From: Desulfocapsa sp.
GTDB lineage: Bacteria; Desulfobacterota; Desulfobulbia; Desulfobulbales; Desulfocapsaceae
Assembly (NCBI GenBank): GCA_020717935.1
Contig: DYDK01000089.1
Coordinates: 1-6,977 of the forward strand
DNA length: 6,977 nt
Direction of reading: 5' to 3'
Shown here: positions 1 through 6,817 of the stretch, piece after piece
Position numbering within the stretch: the stretch's first letter is position 1
Layout: every line of letters starts with the position of its first letter
Notes under the pieces: generated by a model
Told to the model about the DNA's origin: nothing
What the model saw: the letters and a program-made list of their open reading frames with translations, nothing else
Database searches by the model: none
Program-made: the position numbers and the translations under genes

Positions 1-93
1 CAATAACAAATGTCCAAAAAAAATGACGCTTTTGGCATGTTGTTTACGAGGTCTGTAGTAAGAGGTGTGGAAAGTTATTATTTCTGTACCGTT

Positions 94-99
94 AAGGAG
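94..99 (+). promoter_or_regulatory. Ribosome binding site that sets the nadA start
   Basis: AAGGAG lies 6 nt before the ATG at 106. The reading frame is open back to an ATG at position 10, but that upstream codon has no Shine-Dalgarno sequence and its extra 32 residues do not look like NadA. I see no convincing -35/-10 pair in positions 1-93. Confidence 0.85.
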
Positions 100-105
100 T
101 TTTTT

Positions 106-1206
106 ATGTCCATGTTGCAGACAGATATGGCTACCGATTATTGGTCGTTGTCGGAGTCGGAGATTTTTTCCCGCATTAACGAGCGAAAAAAAGATATGGC
201 TGGTCGCTTGCTTATCCTTTGTCACCATTATCAACAGGATTCTCTTTTTCAGTTTGCTGATTTGACTGGGGATTCGTTGAAACTGGCCCGCGAGGCGGCC
301 GCAGTCCATGATCGTGAATGTATTGTTTTTTGTGGTGTGCATTTCATGGCCGAGTCGGCGGATATCCTGGCCCAGGCTCATCAAAAGGTGATGCTGCCCC
401 ATCTCCAAGCCGGCTGTCCTATGGCTGATATGGCTGGGGTAGGGGCGGTGGAAATGGCTTATAAAGAGCTGGTACTGGCGAATATCGTCACCAGCGAAGC
501 GACTCTGGTGCCGGTGACCTATGTGAACTCATCGGCAGTCATCAAGGCTTTTGTTGGTGAAAGAGATGGCTCGGTGTGCACTTCAGCCAATGCTCAGCGT
601 GTGTTGGCCTGGGCCTTGGCTCAAGGAGAGAAGGTTTTTTTCTTTCCTGATGAGCATCTGGGGCGCAACTCGGCCCTGGCCCTTGGGATTTCCCCTGAGC
701 ACATTTGTGTCTGGCATCGAGGGGAGCTGCTGGGGGGCAATAGTGTGGCCCAGTTACGACAGGCCCGCATCCTGCTCTGGGATGGGTATTGCGAGGTTCA
801 CATGCGTTTTTTGCCCGAACATGTCCGGCGATGGCGTCTGCGGGAACCGGATATCCAAATCATGGTGCATCCCGAGTGTACCAGTGAGTTGGTGCGTGTT
901 GCTGATCGCTATGGTTCCACTGAGGCGATTATTGAAGCGGTAAGGAGTTCGCCAGCCGGTAGTAAATGGGCTATTGGCACCGAAACCAATCTGGTTACCC
1001 GTTTGCAGAAGCAGCATTCAGACAAGCAGATTCATTTGCTGGCCCCGCTGCCGTGTCAGTGTGCCACCATGGATCGGAATCAACCCGTCCATCTGCTTTG
1101 GCTGCTGGACAATCTGATCGCTGGGCGGGTGGTCAATCAGATAATCGTTCCGCCGCTTGTGGCTGAAAAGGCTCGTCAATCATTGGCTCAGATGCTTGCT
1201 ATCTGA
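106..1206 (+). CDS. nadA: Quinolinate synthase NadA, [4Fe-4S] enzyme of de novo NAD synthesis
   Basis: NadA condenses iminoaspartate (made by L-aspartate oxidase NadB or aspartate dehydrogenase) with dihydroxyacetone phosphate to give quinolinate in the cytoplasm. The 366-residue protein, read from the ATG at 106, carries the family motifs in order: CHHYQQD near residue 39, GDSL near 55, AGCPMADM around 102-108, VTYVNSS near 137, CTSANA near 158, FFPDEHLGRN near 179, a GYCEVH segment near 227, HPEC at 255-258, GSTEAII near 270, IGTETNLV near 290 and CQCATM near 317. By alignment from memory with B. subtilis and T. maritima NadA, the cluster ligands are Cys104, Cys229 and Cys319, with spacings (125 and 90) close to the B. 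subtilis type. The first motif reads CHHYQ where many relatives have AHNYQ; the His and Tyr are kept. Neither nadB nor nadC is in the window, so the gene appears to stand alone here. No terminator with a T-run follows it; a long palindrome does. Confidence 0.96.
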   Translation: MSMLQTDMATDYWSLSESEIFSRINERKKDMAGRLLILCHHYQQDSLFQFADLTGDSLKLAREAAAVHDRECIVFCGVHFMAESADILAQAHQKVMLPHLQAGCPMADMAGVGAVEMAYKELVLANIVTSEATLVPVTYVNSSAVIKAFVGERDGSVCTSANAQRVLAWALAQGEKVFFFPDEHLGRNSALALGISPEHICVWHRGELLGGNSVAQLRQARILLWDGYCEVHMRFLPEHVRRWRLREPDIQIMVHPECTSELVRVADRYGSTEAIIEAVRSSPAGSKWAIGTETNLVTRLQKQHSDKQIHLLAPLPCQCATMDRNQPVHLLWLLDNLIAGRVVNQIIVPPLVAEKARQSLAQMLAI

Positions 1207-1227
1207 TTTAATGTGTTTGATTTTTAC

Positions 1228-1413
1228 TTAAGGACTTGGAAAATACCAATATACCATCTTGCTTCCCATCTTTGGGCCATCTTTGGCTGTACCTCAATCA
1301 CAAAATCCTCGTCATAACGCAATTATGCCTGCGGTTTTGTTCAATCGGCACAGCCAAATATAACCCAAATCTGGTCGCAATTCAGGTACATTGGTAATTT
1401 CCAAGTCCCTTAA
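1228..1413. repeat. 186-bp MITE-like imperfect palindrome with TTAA ends
   Basis: The segment is symmetric about base 1320 with almost no gaps. The outer arms 1232-1255 and 1385-1408 match at 22 of 24 positions in inverted orientation. The inner arms 1271-1290 and 1350-1369 match at 17 of 20. AAAA 1302-1305 pairs with TTTT 1335-1338, and CATAA 1313-1317 pairs with TTATG 1323-1327 around a CGCAA loop. TTAA stands at both ends (1228-1231 and 1410-1413) and could be a 4-bp target duplication or part of the terminal repeats. There is no coding capacity. This is the shape of a non-autonomous miniature transposable element, or of a large foldback RNA element. It fills most of the nadA-polA gap. The family is not recognised, and copy number in the genome cannot be seen from here. 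Confidence 0.7.
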
Positions 1414-1496
1414 TTCCCTGGGCCGTCCATAGCAAAGTGTTATCGTCTATTAATTGGCAGGTCACGCCTGTGAACAAGCTTTTCTTTTTTGTACGA

Positions 1497-1503
1497 TAAG
1501 GAG
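1497..1503 (+). promoter_or_regulatory. Ribosome binding site that sets the polA start
   Basis: TAAGGAG ends 6 nt before the GTG at 1510, which makes GTG the best start codon. The in-frame TTG at 1489 lies upstream of this site and cannot use it. Between the palindrome and this site (1414-1496) I see no clear promoter. Confidence 0.8.
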
Positions 1504-1509
1504 TACTTC

Positions 1510-4179
1510 GTGAGCAATGAAGTTTATCTCATTGATGGCAGCGCCTATATCTATCGGGCCTATCATGCCATCGTTCCGCTGACCACGACCCTGGGCCTGC
1601 CAACTCATGCCATTTATGGTTTTTTCAATATATTGCGCCGGATTTTGCGGGAAAAAAATCCGATTTATCTGGCTGTTGCTTACGACAGTCGAGGGCCGGT
1701 TTTTCGTCATAGCATGTATGATGCCTATAAGGCCAATCGAGCCGCCATGCCGGATGATTTGCAGGTGCAGATCCCTTATATCAAAGAGCTGGTGCGGGCC
1801 TTTAATATCTGTTCATTTGAAATTCCCGGGGTTGAGGCCGACGATATCATTGCTTCGGCTGCACGCATCTTGAGTCGTAAGGGGTATAAGGTGATTGTGG
1901 TCTCTGGAGATAAAGACCTGTTGCAATTAGTGGATGATCGGATTGTTGTCTGGGAGCCGATGAAGGATCGGGTCATGGATGCCCAGGCGGTGCGGGATAA
2001 GTACAATGTCGGACCGGATCAACTCCTGGATTGTTTTGCCTTGATGGGTGACAGCTCGGACAATATTCCCGGGGTGCCGAGCATAGGGCCAAAAACCGCC
2101 GAGTCCTTGATCAATCAGTATGGGAGTCTTGAGGGGATTTATGACCGTATTGCGGAGATGAAAAAAACAAAGACCCGGGAGCGGCTTATCGATAATCGAG
2201 AGGCAGCCTTTCTTTCCCGTGATTTGATTCGTCTCAAGGAGGATCTGCCCCTTCCTGATGCGTTGTCTGCCTATACCCTGCCCCCTCCCAATCAGGAACA
2301 TCTTCAGGAATTGTATACGACCCTCGAATTTACCAGTCTTATTGAAAAGAAGAAAACGGGGCAGCCGGTGCCTACCGATGGGTTTACCCTCCTTCAGAGT
2401 GAGTGGCAGTTGCAGGAGCTGGAACATGTTTTGTCGGCGGCATCCCTTGTGGTCATTGATACCGAGACGACTTCCGTCTGTGCCCGAACCGCAACCCTGG
2501 TCGGGATTTCCATCTGTGTTGATCTTGACAGGGCCTGGTATATCCCTCTGGCCCATCGGGATGGTGAGGGGGATCGGTTGCCTGGGCAGCTTGATATGGC
2601 AATGGTTGCCGAACGCTTACGACCCTTTCTTGAAGACCCCAATCTGCCCAAGCTCGGCCATAATATCAAATATGATTATACGGTTATTCGGCAAAATTGT
2701 GCTATTCGTCTGGGCGGACCTCTCCTTGATACCATGATTGCCGCTTATCTGATTGAACCAAGCAGGCGATCCTATAAACTGGACGATCTGTGCTTCGATC
2801 TTGGGCTTGAGCTGACCCCATTTTCTGCTGTTGTTGCCGGGGATACCCGTGATGATGCCTTTTCCTGGGTGTCCATGGAGGCGGCCTGCAATTATAGCTG
2901 TGAGGATGTGTATGGAGCCTTGGCTCTCTGGCGGGATCTGGAGCCGGTTCTGCTCGCATTGGAGATGAAGCCTCTCTTCTACGAAGTGGAGATTCCCCTG
3001 ATTCCGATCCTTGCCGAGATGGAATGTGCCGGGATATGTGTCTCCACGAAAACCCTTGATGAGCTTTCGGTGGAATTCAAGGGGAAATTACAGATTTTGG
3101 AGCAGGAGATTTATAGTCTGGCCGGGCGGGAATTTAATATCCAGTCGCCAAAGCAACTGGGTGAAATTCTCTTTGATGAGCTCAAGCTTTCGACGGGTCG
3201 CAAGACTAAAAGCGGCTATTCAACGGATATGAATGAGCTGGAAAAATTGGCGGTCAGCCATGAGCTTCCCGCCAAAATCATGGCGTTCCGTACTCTGGCC
3301 AAGTTGCTGGCAAGCTTTGTTGATAAGTTGCGGGAATTGATTGATCCGCTCTCCGGTCGGGTTCACACCTCGTATAATCAGACCGTGACGACCACCGGCC
3401 GCTTGTCGTCGAGCAATCCTAACCTGCAAAACATTCCGGTGCGTTCAGAGGAGGGGAACCGGATTCGTCAGGCCTTTGTGCCAGCCCCGGGCTTGTCGTT
3501 TCTTGCGGCTGATTATTCACAGATTGATCTGCGGGTGCTGGCCCATTACTCACAGGATGCCGTCTTGCTCCAGGCCTTCAGGGGTGGTGGCGATATTCAT
3601 GCCCGTACCGCCGCCCAGCTCTTTTCGGTTTCCCCTTTGTTTATAACCCCAGAAATGCGGCGAGTGGCCAAAACTATCAATTTCGGCATTGTTTATGGGA
3701 TGAGTAGCTTTGGTCTGGCCGCTCAGCTTAAAATCAGTCGGAAGGAGGCCCAATCCTTTATTATCCGTTATTTTCAGCTCTATAGCGGGGTGAAACAGTT
3801 CATGGAGTCCATTGTCGCCCAGGCGAGGGTTGATGGTTTTGTCACGACAATGATGCAGCGGCGGCGATTATTACCGGAGATCGGGGCCAAGAATAAGAGC
3901 AATCGGGAGTTTGCTGAACGAACGGCGATCAATACCCCTATTCAGGGAACAGCCGCTGATATTATGAAACTGGCGATGATTCAAGTGCGCAAAGTCTTAG
4001 CGGAACACCAGCTTGGGGCCCGCATGTTGCTTCAGATTCATGACGAGCTGATCTTTGAATTGCCAGCTGCGGAGATAGAGGCAACAATGGCGGTTGTCAG
4101 GCCGGCTATGGAGAATGTTCTGGCCTTATCTGTCCCTTTGCTGGTCAACTTTACGACCGGAACCAGTCTGGCCAAATAG
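1510..4179 (+). CDS. polA: DNA polymerase I with 5' nuclease, proofreading and polymerase domains
   Basis: This family A polymerase fills gaps, removes RNA primers from Okazaki fragments and works in excision repair. The GTG start gives 889 residues, slightly shorter than E. coli PolA (928). The N-terminal 5' nuclease has LIDGSAYIYRAYHA near residue 7, GVEADD at 108-112, GDKDLLQL near 133 and the helix-hairpin-helix region MGDSSDNIPGVPSIGPK around 179-195. The 3'-5' exonuclease is complete: Asp317 and Glu319 (IDTET), Asp389 (GHNIKYD), and Tyr462 with Asp466 (YSCED), so proofreading should be active. The polymerase domain has motif A with Asp668 (AADYSQID), motif B with Lys721, Phe725 and Tyr729 (KTINFGIVYG), and motif C with His844 and Asp845 (IHDEL); these sit at a constant offset from E. 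coli Lys758, Phe762, Tyr766 and Asp882. Phe725 at the Phe762 position is the type that discriminates against dideoxynucleotides. No frameshift or truncation is seen. A strong terminator follows at 4266. Confidence 0.98.
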   Translation: MSNEVYLIDGSAYIYRAYHAIVPLTTTLGLPTHAIYGFFNILRRILREKNPIYLAVAYDSRGPVFRHSMYDAYKANRAAMPDDLQVQIPYIKELVRAFNICSFEIPGVEADDIIASAARILSRKGYKVIVVSGDKDLLQLVDDRIVVWEPMKDRVMDAQAVRDKYNVGPDQLLDCFALMGDSSDNIPGVPSIGPKTAESLINQYGSLEGIYDRIAEMKKTKTRERLIDNREAAFLSRDLIRLKEDLPLPDALSAYTLPPPNQEHLQELYTTLEFTSLIEKKKTGQPVPTDGFTLLQSEWQLQELEHVLSAASLVVIDTETTSVCARTATLVGISICVDLDRAWYIPLAHRDGEGDRLPGQLDMAMVAERLRPFLEDPNLPKLGHNIKYDYTVIRQNCAIRLGGPLLDTMIAAYLIEPSRRSYKLDDLCFDLGLELTPFSAVVAGDTRDDAFSWVSMEAACNYSCEDVYGALALWRDLEPVLLALEMKPLFYEVEIPLIPILAEMECAGICVSTKTLDELSVEFKGKLQILEQEIYSLAGREFNIQSPKQLGEILFDELKLSTGRKTKSGYSTDMNELEKLAVSHELPAKIMAFRTLAKLLASFVDKLRELIDPLSGRVHTSYNQTVTTTGRLSSSNPNLQNIPVRSEEGNRIRQAFVPAPGLSFLAADYSQIDLRVLAHYSQDAVLLQAFRGGGDIHARTAAQLFSVSPLFITPEMRRVAKTINFGIVYGMSSFGLAAQLKISRKEAQSFIIRYFQLYSGVKQFMESIVAQARVDGFVTTMMQRRRLLPEIGAKNKSNREFAERTAINTPIQGTAADIMKLAMIQVRKVLAEHQLGARMLLQIHDELIFELPAAEIEATMAVVRPAMENVLALSVPLLVNFTTGTSLAK

Positions 4180-4265
4180 GTCTGATTTTTCTGTGTGCTT
4201 TTTCGTTGAAACCGAGAAGGCACTGGAGAATAAGGCAACCATGCCGTGGAATGTGGATGGAAGGA

Positions 4266-4318
4266 AAACAAAAAACCCTGAGTCCCTTATGATTAAAGGG
4301 ATTCAGGGTTTTTTGTTT
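4266..4318. terminator. Bidirectional intrinsic terminator between polA and the csp genes
   Basis: An almost perfect stem pairs 4266-4288 with 4296-4318 around a 7-nt loop (4289-4295). The GC-containing core is CCCTGAGTCCC/GGGATTCAGGG with one G-T wobble. An A-run (4270-4275) on one side and a T-run (4309-4314) on the other give a U-tract on either strand, so it can end polA transcripts (plus) and csp transcripts (minus). It sits 86 nt after the polA stop. Confidence 0.9.
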
Positions 4319-4337
4319 CTGTGAAGTCTTATTCCAG

Positions 4338-4447
4338 TTCTCAATCAAGCGCACACTTTGTCGGCTACGCGGTGCTGCTCCTCGTCGTACTTCTTGTACT
4401 GTCTCGTCGCTACTCGTTTGCCTTCGCGTTCACATCTTGATTGAGAA
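4338..4447. repeat. 110-bp element bounded by perfect 12-bp inverted repeats
   Basis: TTCTCAATCAAG at 4338-4349 is repeated exactly in inverted form at 4436-4447. The interior has a second, nearly concentric pair, GTAC TTCTT GTAC (4387-4399), and partial complementarity between. The plus strand is visibly pyrimidine-rich (many CTC, GTC and TTC triplets) and more GC-rich than the AT-rich csp flanks. I find no meaningful open frame. It lies downstream of csp copy 1 in its direction of transcription and before the shared terminator, so it would be in the csp 3' untranslated region. It may be an intergenic repeat or miniature mobile element; its family is not recognised. Confidence 0.6.
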
Positions 4448-4458
4448 ATGAAATTACG

Positions 4459-4667
4459 GTTTCTTACAGCTTGACAACATTCTCAGCTGCGGGGCCTTTG
4501 GCACCGGCAACTACATCAAATTTGACGCGAGCGCCTTCGGTCAGGGATTTGAAACCATCACCCTGAATTGCTGAGTGATGAACGAAAACATCTTTTCCGC
4601 CATCCTGCTCAATAAAACCAAAGCCTTTTGCATCATTAAACCATTTTACTGTACCTTCTGCCATTTT
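4459..4667. repeat. Direct repeat copy 1 (csp gene duplication)
   Basis: These 209 bases match 4750-4958 at a fixed offset of 291 with one mismatch (A4632 against G4923). The identity begins 5 nt past the stop codon and ends 3 nt before the start codon; flanks on both sides are unrelated. Confidence 0.95.
4464..4664 (-). CDS. csp: Cold-shock protein, CspA family (copy 1, downstream)
   Basis: This is a 66-residue single cold-shock domain, the usual size for the family. It binds single-stranded RNA and DNA in the cytoplasm and melts RNA secondary structure, helping translation and antitermination, commonly at low temperature. RNP1 (KGFGFI) is at residues 13-18 and RNP2 (VFVHH) at 26-30; Trp8, Phe15, Phe17 and Phe27 supply the nucleic-acid-binding face. 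The protein is identical to copy 2 upstream. Two in-frame ATGs lie 6 nt apart (at 4670 and 4664). The GAGGAG site (plus-strand 4673-4678) is only 2 nt from the first but 8 nt from the second, so I choose the second, which also gives the family start MAEGTVKWF. Of the 90 nt between the two csp coding regions, 82 lie outside the duplicated blocks; these are AT-rich and could hold a promoter, but I cannot identify one. Whether conditions other than cold induce it cannot be seen. Confidence 0.95.
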   Translation of the reverse strand: MAEGTVKWFNDAKGFGFIEQDGGKDVFVHHSAIQGDGFKSLTEGARVKFDVVAGAKGPAAENVVKL

Positions 4668-4672
4668 CATTG

Positions 4673-4678
4673 CTCCTC
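4673..4678 (-). promoter_or_regulatory. Ribosome binding site of csp copy 1
   Basis: GAGGAG on the minus strand is 8 nt from the ATG at 4664 and 2 nt from the alternative ATG at 4670. The 8-nt spacing equals that of copy 2 and decides the start. Confidence 0.75.
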
Positions 4679-4749
4679 TTTTTTGTTGTTTGTGTCATAA
4701 CAAAGAACAAAAAAATAATTGTAGTGTATTGTTTTTGTTTATAATAAGT

Positions 4750-4958
4750 GTTTCTTACAGCTTGACAACATTCTCAGCTGCGGGGCCTTTGGCACCGGCA
4801 ACTACATCAAATTTGACGCGAGCGCCTTCGGTCAGGGATTTGAAACCATCACCCTGAATTGCTGAGTGATGAACGAAAACATCTTTTCCGCCATCCTGCT
4901 CAATAAAACCAAAGCCTTTTGCGTCATTAAACCATTTTACTGTACCTTCTGCCATTTT
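4750..4958. repeat. Direct repeat copy 2 (csp gene duplication)
   Basis: This is the partner of 4459-4667: 208 of 209 bases identical, same orientation, separated by 82 unrelated AT-rich bases. Confidence 0.95.
4755..4955 (-). CDS. csp: Cold-shock protein, CspA family (copy 2, upstream)
   Basis: This 66-residue cold-shock domain protein has exactly the same amino-acid sequence as copy 1, including RNP1 (KGFGFI, 13-18) and RNP2 (VFVHH, 26-30). The only nucleotide difference in the coding region is silent: Asp11 is GAC here and GAT in copy 1. The frame stays open for 30 codons upstream, but AAAGGAG 8 nt before the ATG at 4955 and the family start MAEGTVKWF show the true beginning. Its 5' neighbour on the same strand is the rhlE helicase, whose stop is 113 nt away. 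That gap contains two hairpins (4977-4992 and 5005-5034) that may act in the mRNA leader. It could be transcribed from its own leader promoter or as part of an rhlE-csp-csp transcript; I could not identify a promoter with confidence. Confidence 0.95.
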   Translation of the reverse strand: MAEGTVKWFNDAKGFGFIEQDGGKDVFVHHSAIQGDGFKSLTEGARVKFDVVAGAKGPAAENVVKL

Positions 4959-4963
4959 TACTA

Positions 4964-4970
4964 CTCCTTT
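4964..4970 (-). promoter_or_regulatory. Ribosome binding site of csp copy 2
   Basis: AAAGGAG on the minus strand lies 8 nt before the ATG at 4955. It rules out the longer open frame that begins at 5045. Confidence 0.8.
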
Positions 4971-4976
4971 GAACTT

Positions 4977-4992
4977 GCTTCCACCTGGAAGC
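4977..4992 (-). promoter_or_regulatory. Leader hairpin next to the csp ribosome binding site
   Basis: On the minus strand GCTTCC, loop AGGT, GGAAGC form a perfect 6-bp stem that ends 6 nt before the AAAGGAG of csp copy 2. Cold-shock mRNAs of other bacteria use structured leaders to change translation with temperature; whether this one does so is inference. Confidence 0.5.
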
Positions 4993-5004
4993 ATTTTTGT
5001 AATA

Positions 5005-5034
5005 ACACCAAGCTCTTTCGATAAGATCTGGTGT
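5005..5034 (-). promoter_or_regulatory. Second leader hairpin between rhlE and csp
   Basis: On the minus strand ACACCA and TGGTGT pair as a 6-bp stem. After a small internal loop, TCTT pairs with AAGA around a 5-nt loop. It lies 35-64 nt after the rhlE stop. No T-run follows it, so it is not a typical terminator, and readthrough from rhlE into csp is possible. Confidence 0.4.
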
Positions 5035-5068
5035 GTTTGCCTCAAGTAATTTCTTTGTGAGCAAATTA

Positions 5069-6328
5069 CTATCGTTTTGTAAATGTACGACGGCCGGGAG
5101 TGGCCGTTGGTGTTCGTTTTCGCTGTGCTGCACCTGCTGTCATCTCTTTCTGGGGTCGAGATCGTCCCTGGACTTTTTTGGCTGCCAATGCGGCCTCTAT
5201 ATCCTGGTTATCGAAATGAAAGTCGGAGATGGTTTCCCGCTGGATCTTCTTGCCGATGGTCTGTTCAATGAGTGTAATCATCTTGTCATCGGCGGCGGTC
5301 ATAAAGGTAAAGGCTTCTCCTGTGCAGGCAGCACGACCCGTGCGCCCAGTCCGATGAGTGTAGGCCTCTGCGGTATCGGGAACATCGTAGTTGATGACAT
5401 GAGAAATCCCTGAAACATCAATGCCGCGGGCGGCAATATCGGTGGCCACCAGGATGGTGAATGCCCCGCTCTTAAAGCCATATAAGGCCTCTTGCCGCTT
5501 ATTTTGTGACAGATTGCCCTGCAACGAGGTGGCTCGGTAACCAAAATTTTCTAATTGCTGGGCCACATTTTTTGCCTTGTATTTCGTCTTGGTGAAGACC
5601 AAGGTGCTCGTCATCCCCTTGTTTTCAAGGATGTTTTTCAGCAATTCGGTCTTGCGTTTTTGCTCAACGGGAATCAGGGCATGGCTGATGGATGGTGCTG
5701 CCTGGGTGTGATTGATCTGCACCGTGGCGGGATTACGAAGAATATCCTCGGCAAGGCGGCGGATTTCCTTAGGCATGGTTGCTGAAAAGACCAGGGATTG
5801 CCGTTGGCTGGGCACCGATTTTAATATCCGGCGAATGTCCGGCAGGAAGCCCTTGTCAAACATATGATCGGCCTCATCAAGAATCAATATCTCTACTTGA
5901 GAGAGATTAATGGCCCTATCGTTCATGTGATCAAGCAGGCGACCAGGACAGGCGACGACGATTTCAACCCCGGCACGAATCTTGGCGGCCTGGGCTTTTT
6001 TGCTGACCCCGCCGTAAATAACGGCGCTGCGAAGAGTGGTGTGTTGGGCCATCTTTTCAATATATCCGTGAATCTGCTCTGCAAGTTCACGGGTGGGAGC
6101 AACGATCAGGGCCCGGACGCTTTTTCTGGGGCCATCAAGAAGGCGGTGCAGAGTGGGCAGGACAAAGGCTGCCGTCTTGCCGGTACCGGTCTGGGCCAGA
6201 CCCAGAAGGTCACGACCAGCGAGAACAGGCGGTATTGCCTGCTGTTGAATAGGGGTTGGTACGGTGTAGCCACATTTTTGAACAGCAGTGTGGATGTGCG
6301 GGTGAAGCTGAAAAACTGAAAAACTCAT
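5069..6328 (-). CDS. rhlE: DEAD-box ATP-dependent RNA helicase, RhlE type
   Basis: The product unwinds short RNA duplexes using ATP; RhlE-type enzymes act in ribosome assembly and RNA turnover, often important in the cold. The 419-residue protein has the full motif set: Q motif ([10 protein letters not shown], Gln28), motif I AQTGTGKT at 45-52, Ia PTRELA at 78-83, Ib CPGRLLD at 127-133, II DEAD at 151-154, III SAT at 182-184, IV near 243-249, [11 protein letters not shown] at 295-304 and [10 protein letters not shown] at 325-332. A basic, low-complexity tail (about 385-419, rich in Lys, Arg, Ala and Thr) probably adds RNA affinity. The N-terminus MSFSVFQL with [14 protein letters not shown] is typical of RhlE. 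Motif Ib begins with Cys where TPGR is usual, a small oddity. AAGGAG lies 5 nt before the ATG at 6328; an in-frame ATG at 6361 has no such site. The two csp genes follow on the same strand. RhlE over SrmB or DeaD is chosen from the compact length and N-terminus. Confidence 0.95.
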   Translation of the reverse strand: MSFSVFQLHPHIHTAVQKCGYTVPTPIQQQAIPPVLAGRDLLGLAQTGTGKTAAFVLPTLHRLLDGPRKSVRALIVAPTRELAEQIHGYIEKMAQHTTLRSAVIYGGVSKKAQAAKIRAGVEIVVACPGRLLDHMNDRAINLSQVEILILDEADHMFDKGFLPDIRRILKSVPSQRQSLVFSATMPKEIRRLAEDILRNPATVQINHTQAAPSISHALIPVEQKRKTELLKNILENKGMTSTLVFTKTKYKAKNVAQQLENFGYRATSLQGNLSQNKRQEALYGFKSGAFTILVATDIAARGIDVSGISHVINYDVPDTAEAYTHRTGRTGRAACTGEAFTFMTAADDKMITLIEQTIGKKIQRETISDFHFDNQDIEAALAAKKVQGRSRPQKEMTAGAAQRKRTPTATPGRRTFTKR

Positions 6329-6333
6329 TAAAA

Positions 6334-6339
6334 CTCCTT
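6334..6339 (-). promoter_or_regulatory. Ribosome binding site that sets the rhlE start
   Basis: AAGGAG on the minus strand ends 5 nt before the ATG at 6328, which removes the 11-residue in-frame extension beginning at 6361. Confidence 0.85.
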
Positions 6340-6355
6340 GCGATTTGCTACTGTT

Positions 6356-6368
6356 GAACACTGTGTTC
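6356..6368. promoter_or_regulatory. Perfect 13-bp palindrome in the rhlE leader
   Basis: GAACAC-T-GTGTTC is a perfect 6+1+6 inverted repeat 28 nt upstream of the rhlE start codon. It could be an operator for a dimeric regulator or a small RNA stem; no regulator is recognised and chance is possible. Confidence 0.3.
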
Positions 6369-6817
6369 GTTGCTTGTCATGCTTGACTCTCAACCCGATG
6401 AAGAGAGTGGAAGTACCATGAAGTGTTGGTTATGGGTGGATCAGATGGACACATAAGGGTTTTGATGGGAGTTGGCGTTGATAAATGCAAATCCGACTAT
6501 CACCTTTCTCTGTGACGATTTTGTTGTGTGTGGTTACCAAAGAAGAGACGATAATGGTATATATCGTAAGAGTGTCTGTGGTACTGCAGGGAGATTGTTG
6601 AAAAGATGTAACAATGGCTACCCGTGATCAAGTCATTAGTAAAGCTTTATCGACAGCCAACGGTGTTTAAAAAACAACGGTAGTGATGAAGTAAAGATGC
6701 TTCCACTTTTGAATAAAAAAAAGATACTCGGTATTACTGAGTAATGCTACAAAATAATGCGTTTTTTTATGGAAACAGGTAAGCTGTTGGCGGGATGGCG
6801 TCTTAATTTATACTAAC
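6369..6817. other. Gene-free stretch upstream of rhlE
   Basis: I find no supported protein or RNA gene here. Open frames are very short and lack ribosome binding sites. On the minus strand a modest hairpin (ACTCTC ... GAGAGT) lies around 6388-6410. The rhlE promoter and leader should be somewhere in this stretch, but no convincing -35/-10 pair stands out. The right part (about 6700-6817) is AT-rich and may already belong to the mobile-like unit that starts near the hairpin at 6818. Confidence 0.5.

Noticed and set aside
10..105. In-frame N-terminal extension of nadA by 32 residues
   Set aside because: No ribosome binding site precedes the ATG at 10, the extra residues do not resemble NadA, and a strong AAGGAG sits 6 nt before the ATG at 106.
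1927..2556. 209-residue open frame antisense to polA
   Set aside because: It runs opposite the nuclease and exonuclease regions of an intact polA, has no recognisable motif, and is best explained as a codon-usage shadow.
4459..4958. CRISPR-like or tandem repeat array
   Set aside because: There are only two 209-bp repeats and each is a complete cold-shock gene.
4977..4998. Plus-strand intrinsic terminator (GCTTCC hairpin followed by a short T-run)
   Set aside because: The stem is only 6 bp and no plus-strand gene ends nearby; it fits better as part of the minus-strand csp leader.
4956..5045. 30-residue N-terminal extension of csp copy 2
   Set aside because: It is an open leader with no ribosome site of its own; the identical copy 1 and the family start at MAEGTVKWF, and AAAGGAG supports the ATG at 4955.
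5864..6319. 151-residue open frame antisense to rhlE
   Set aside because: It overlaps the conserved helicase motifs on the other strand and shows no family features.
6329..6361. 11-residue extension of rhlE from an upstream ATG
   Set aside because: The rhlE ribosome site (6334-6339) lies inside this extension and serves the ATG at 6328; RhlE proteins normally begin MSF.
6614..6670. 18-codon open frame (MATRDQVISKALSTANGV)
   Set aside because: It has no ribosome binding site, no upstream coding extension and no recognisable family; too short to support.
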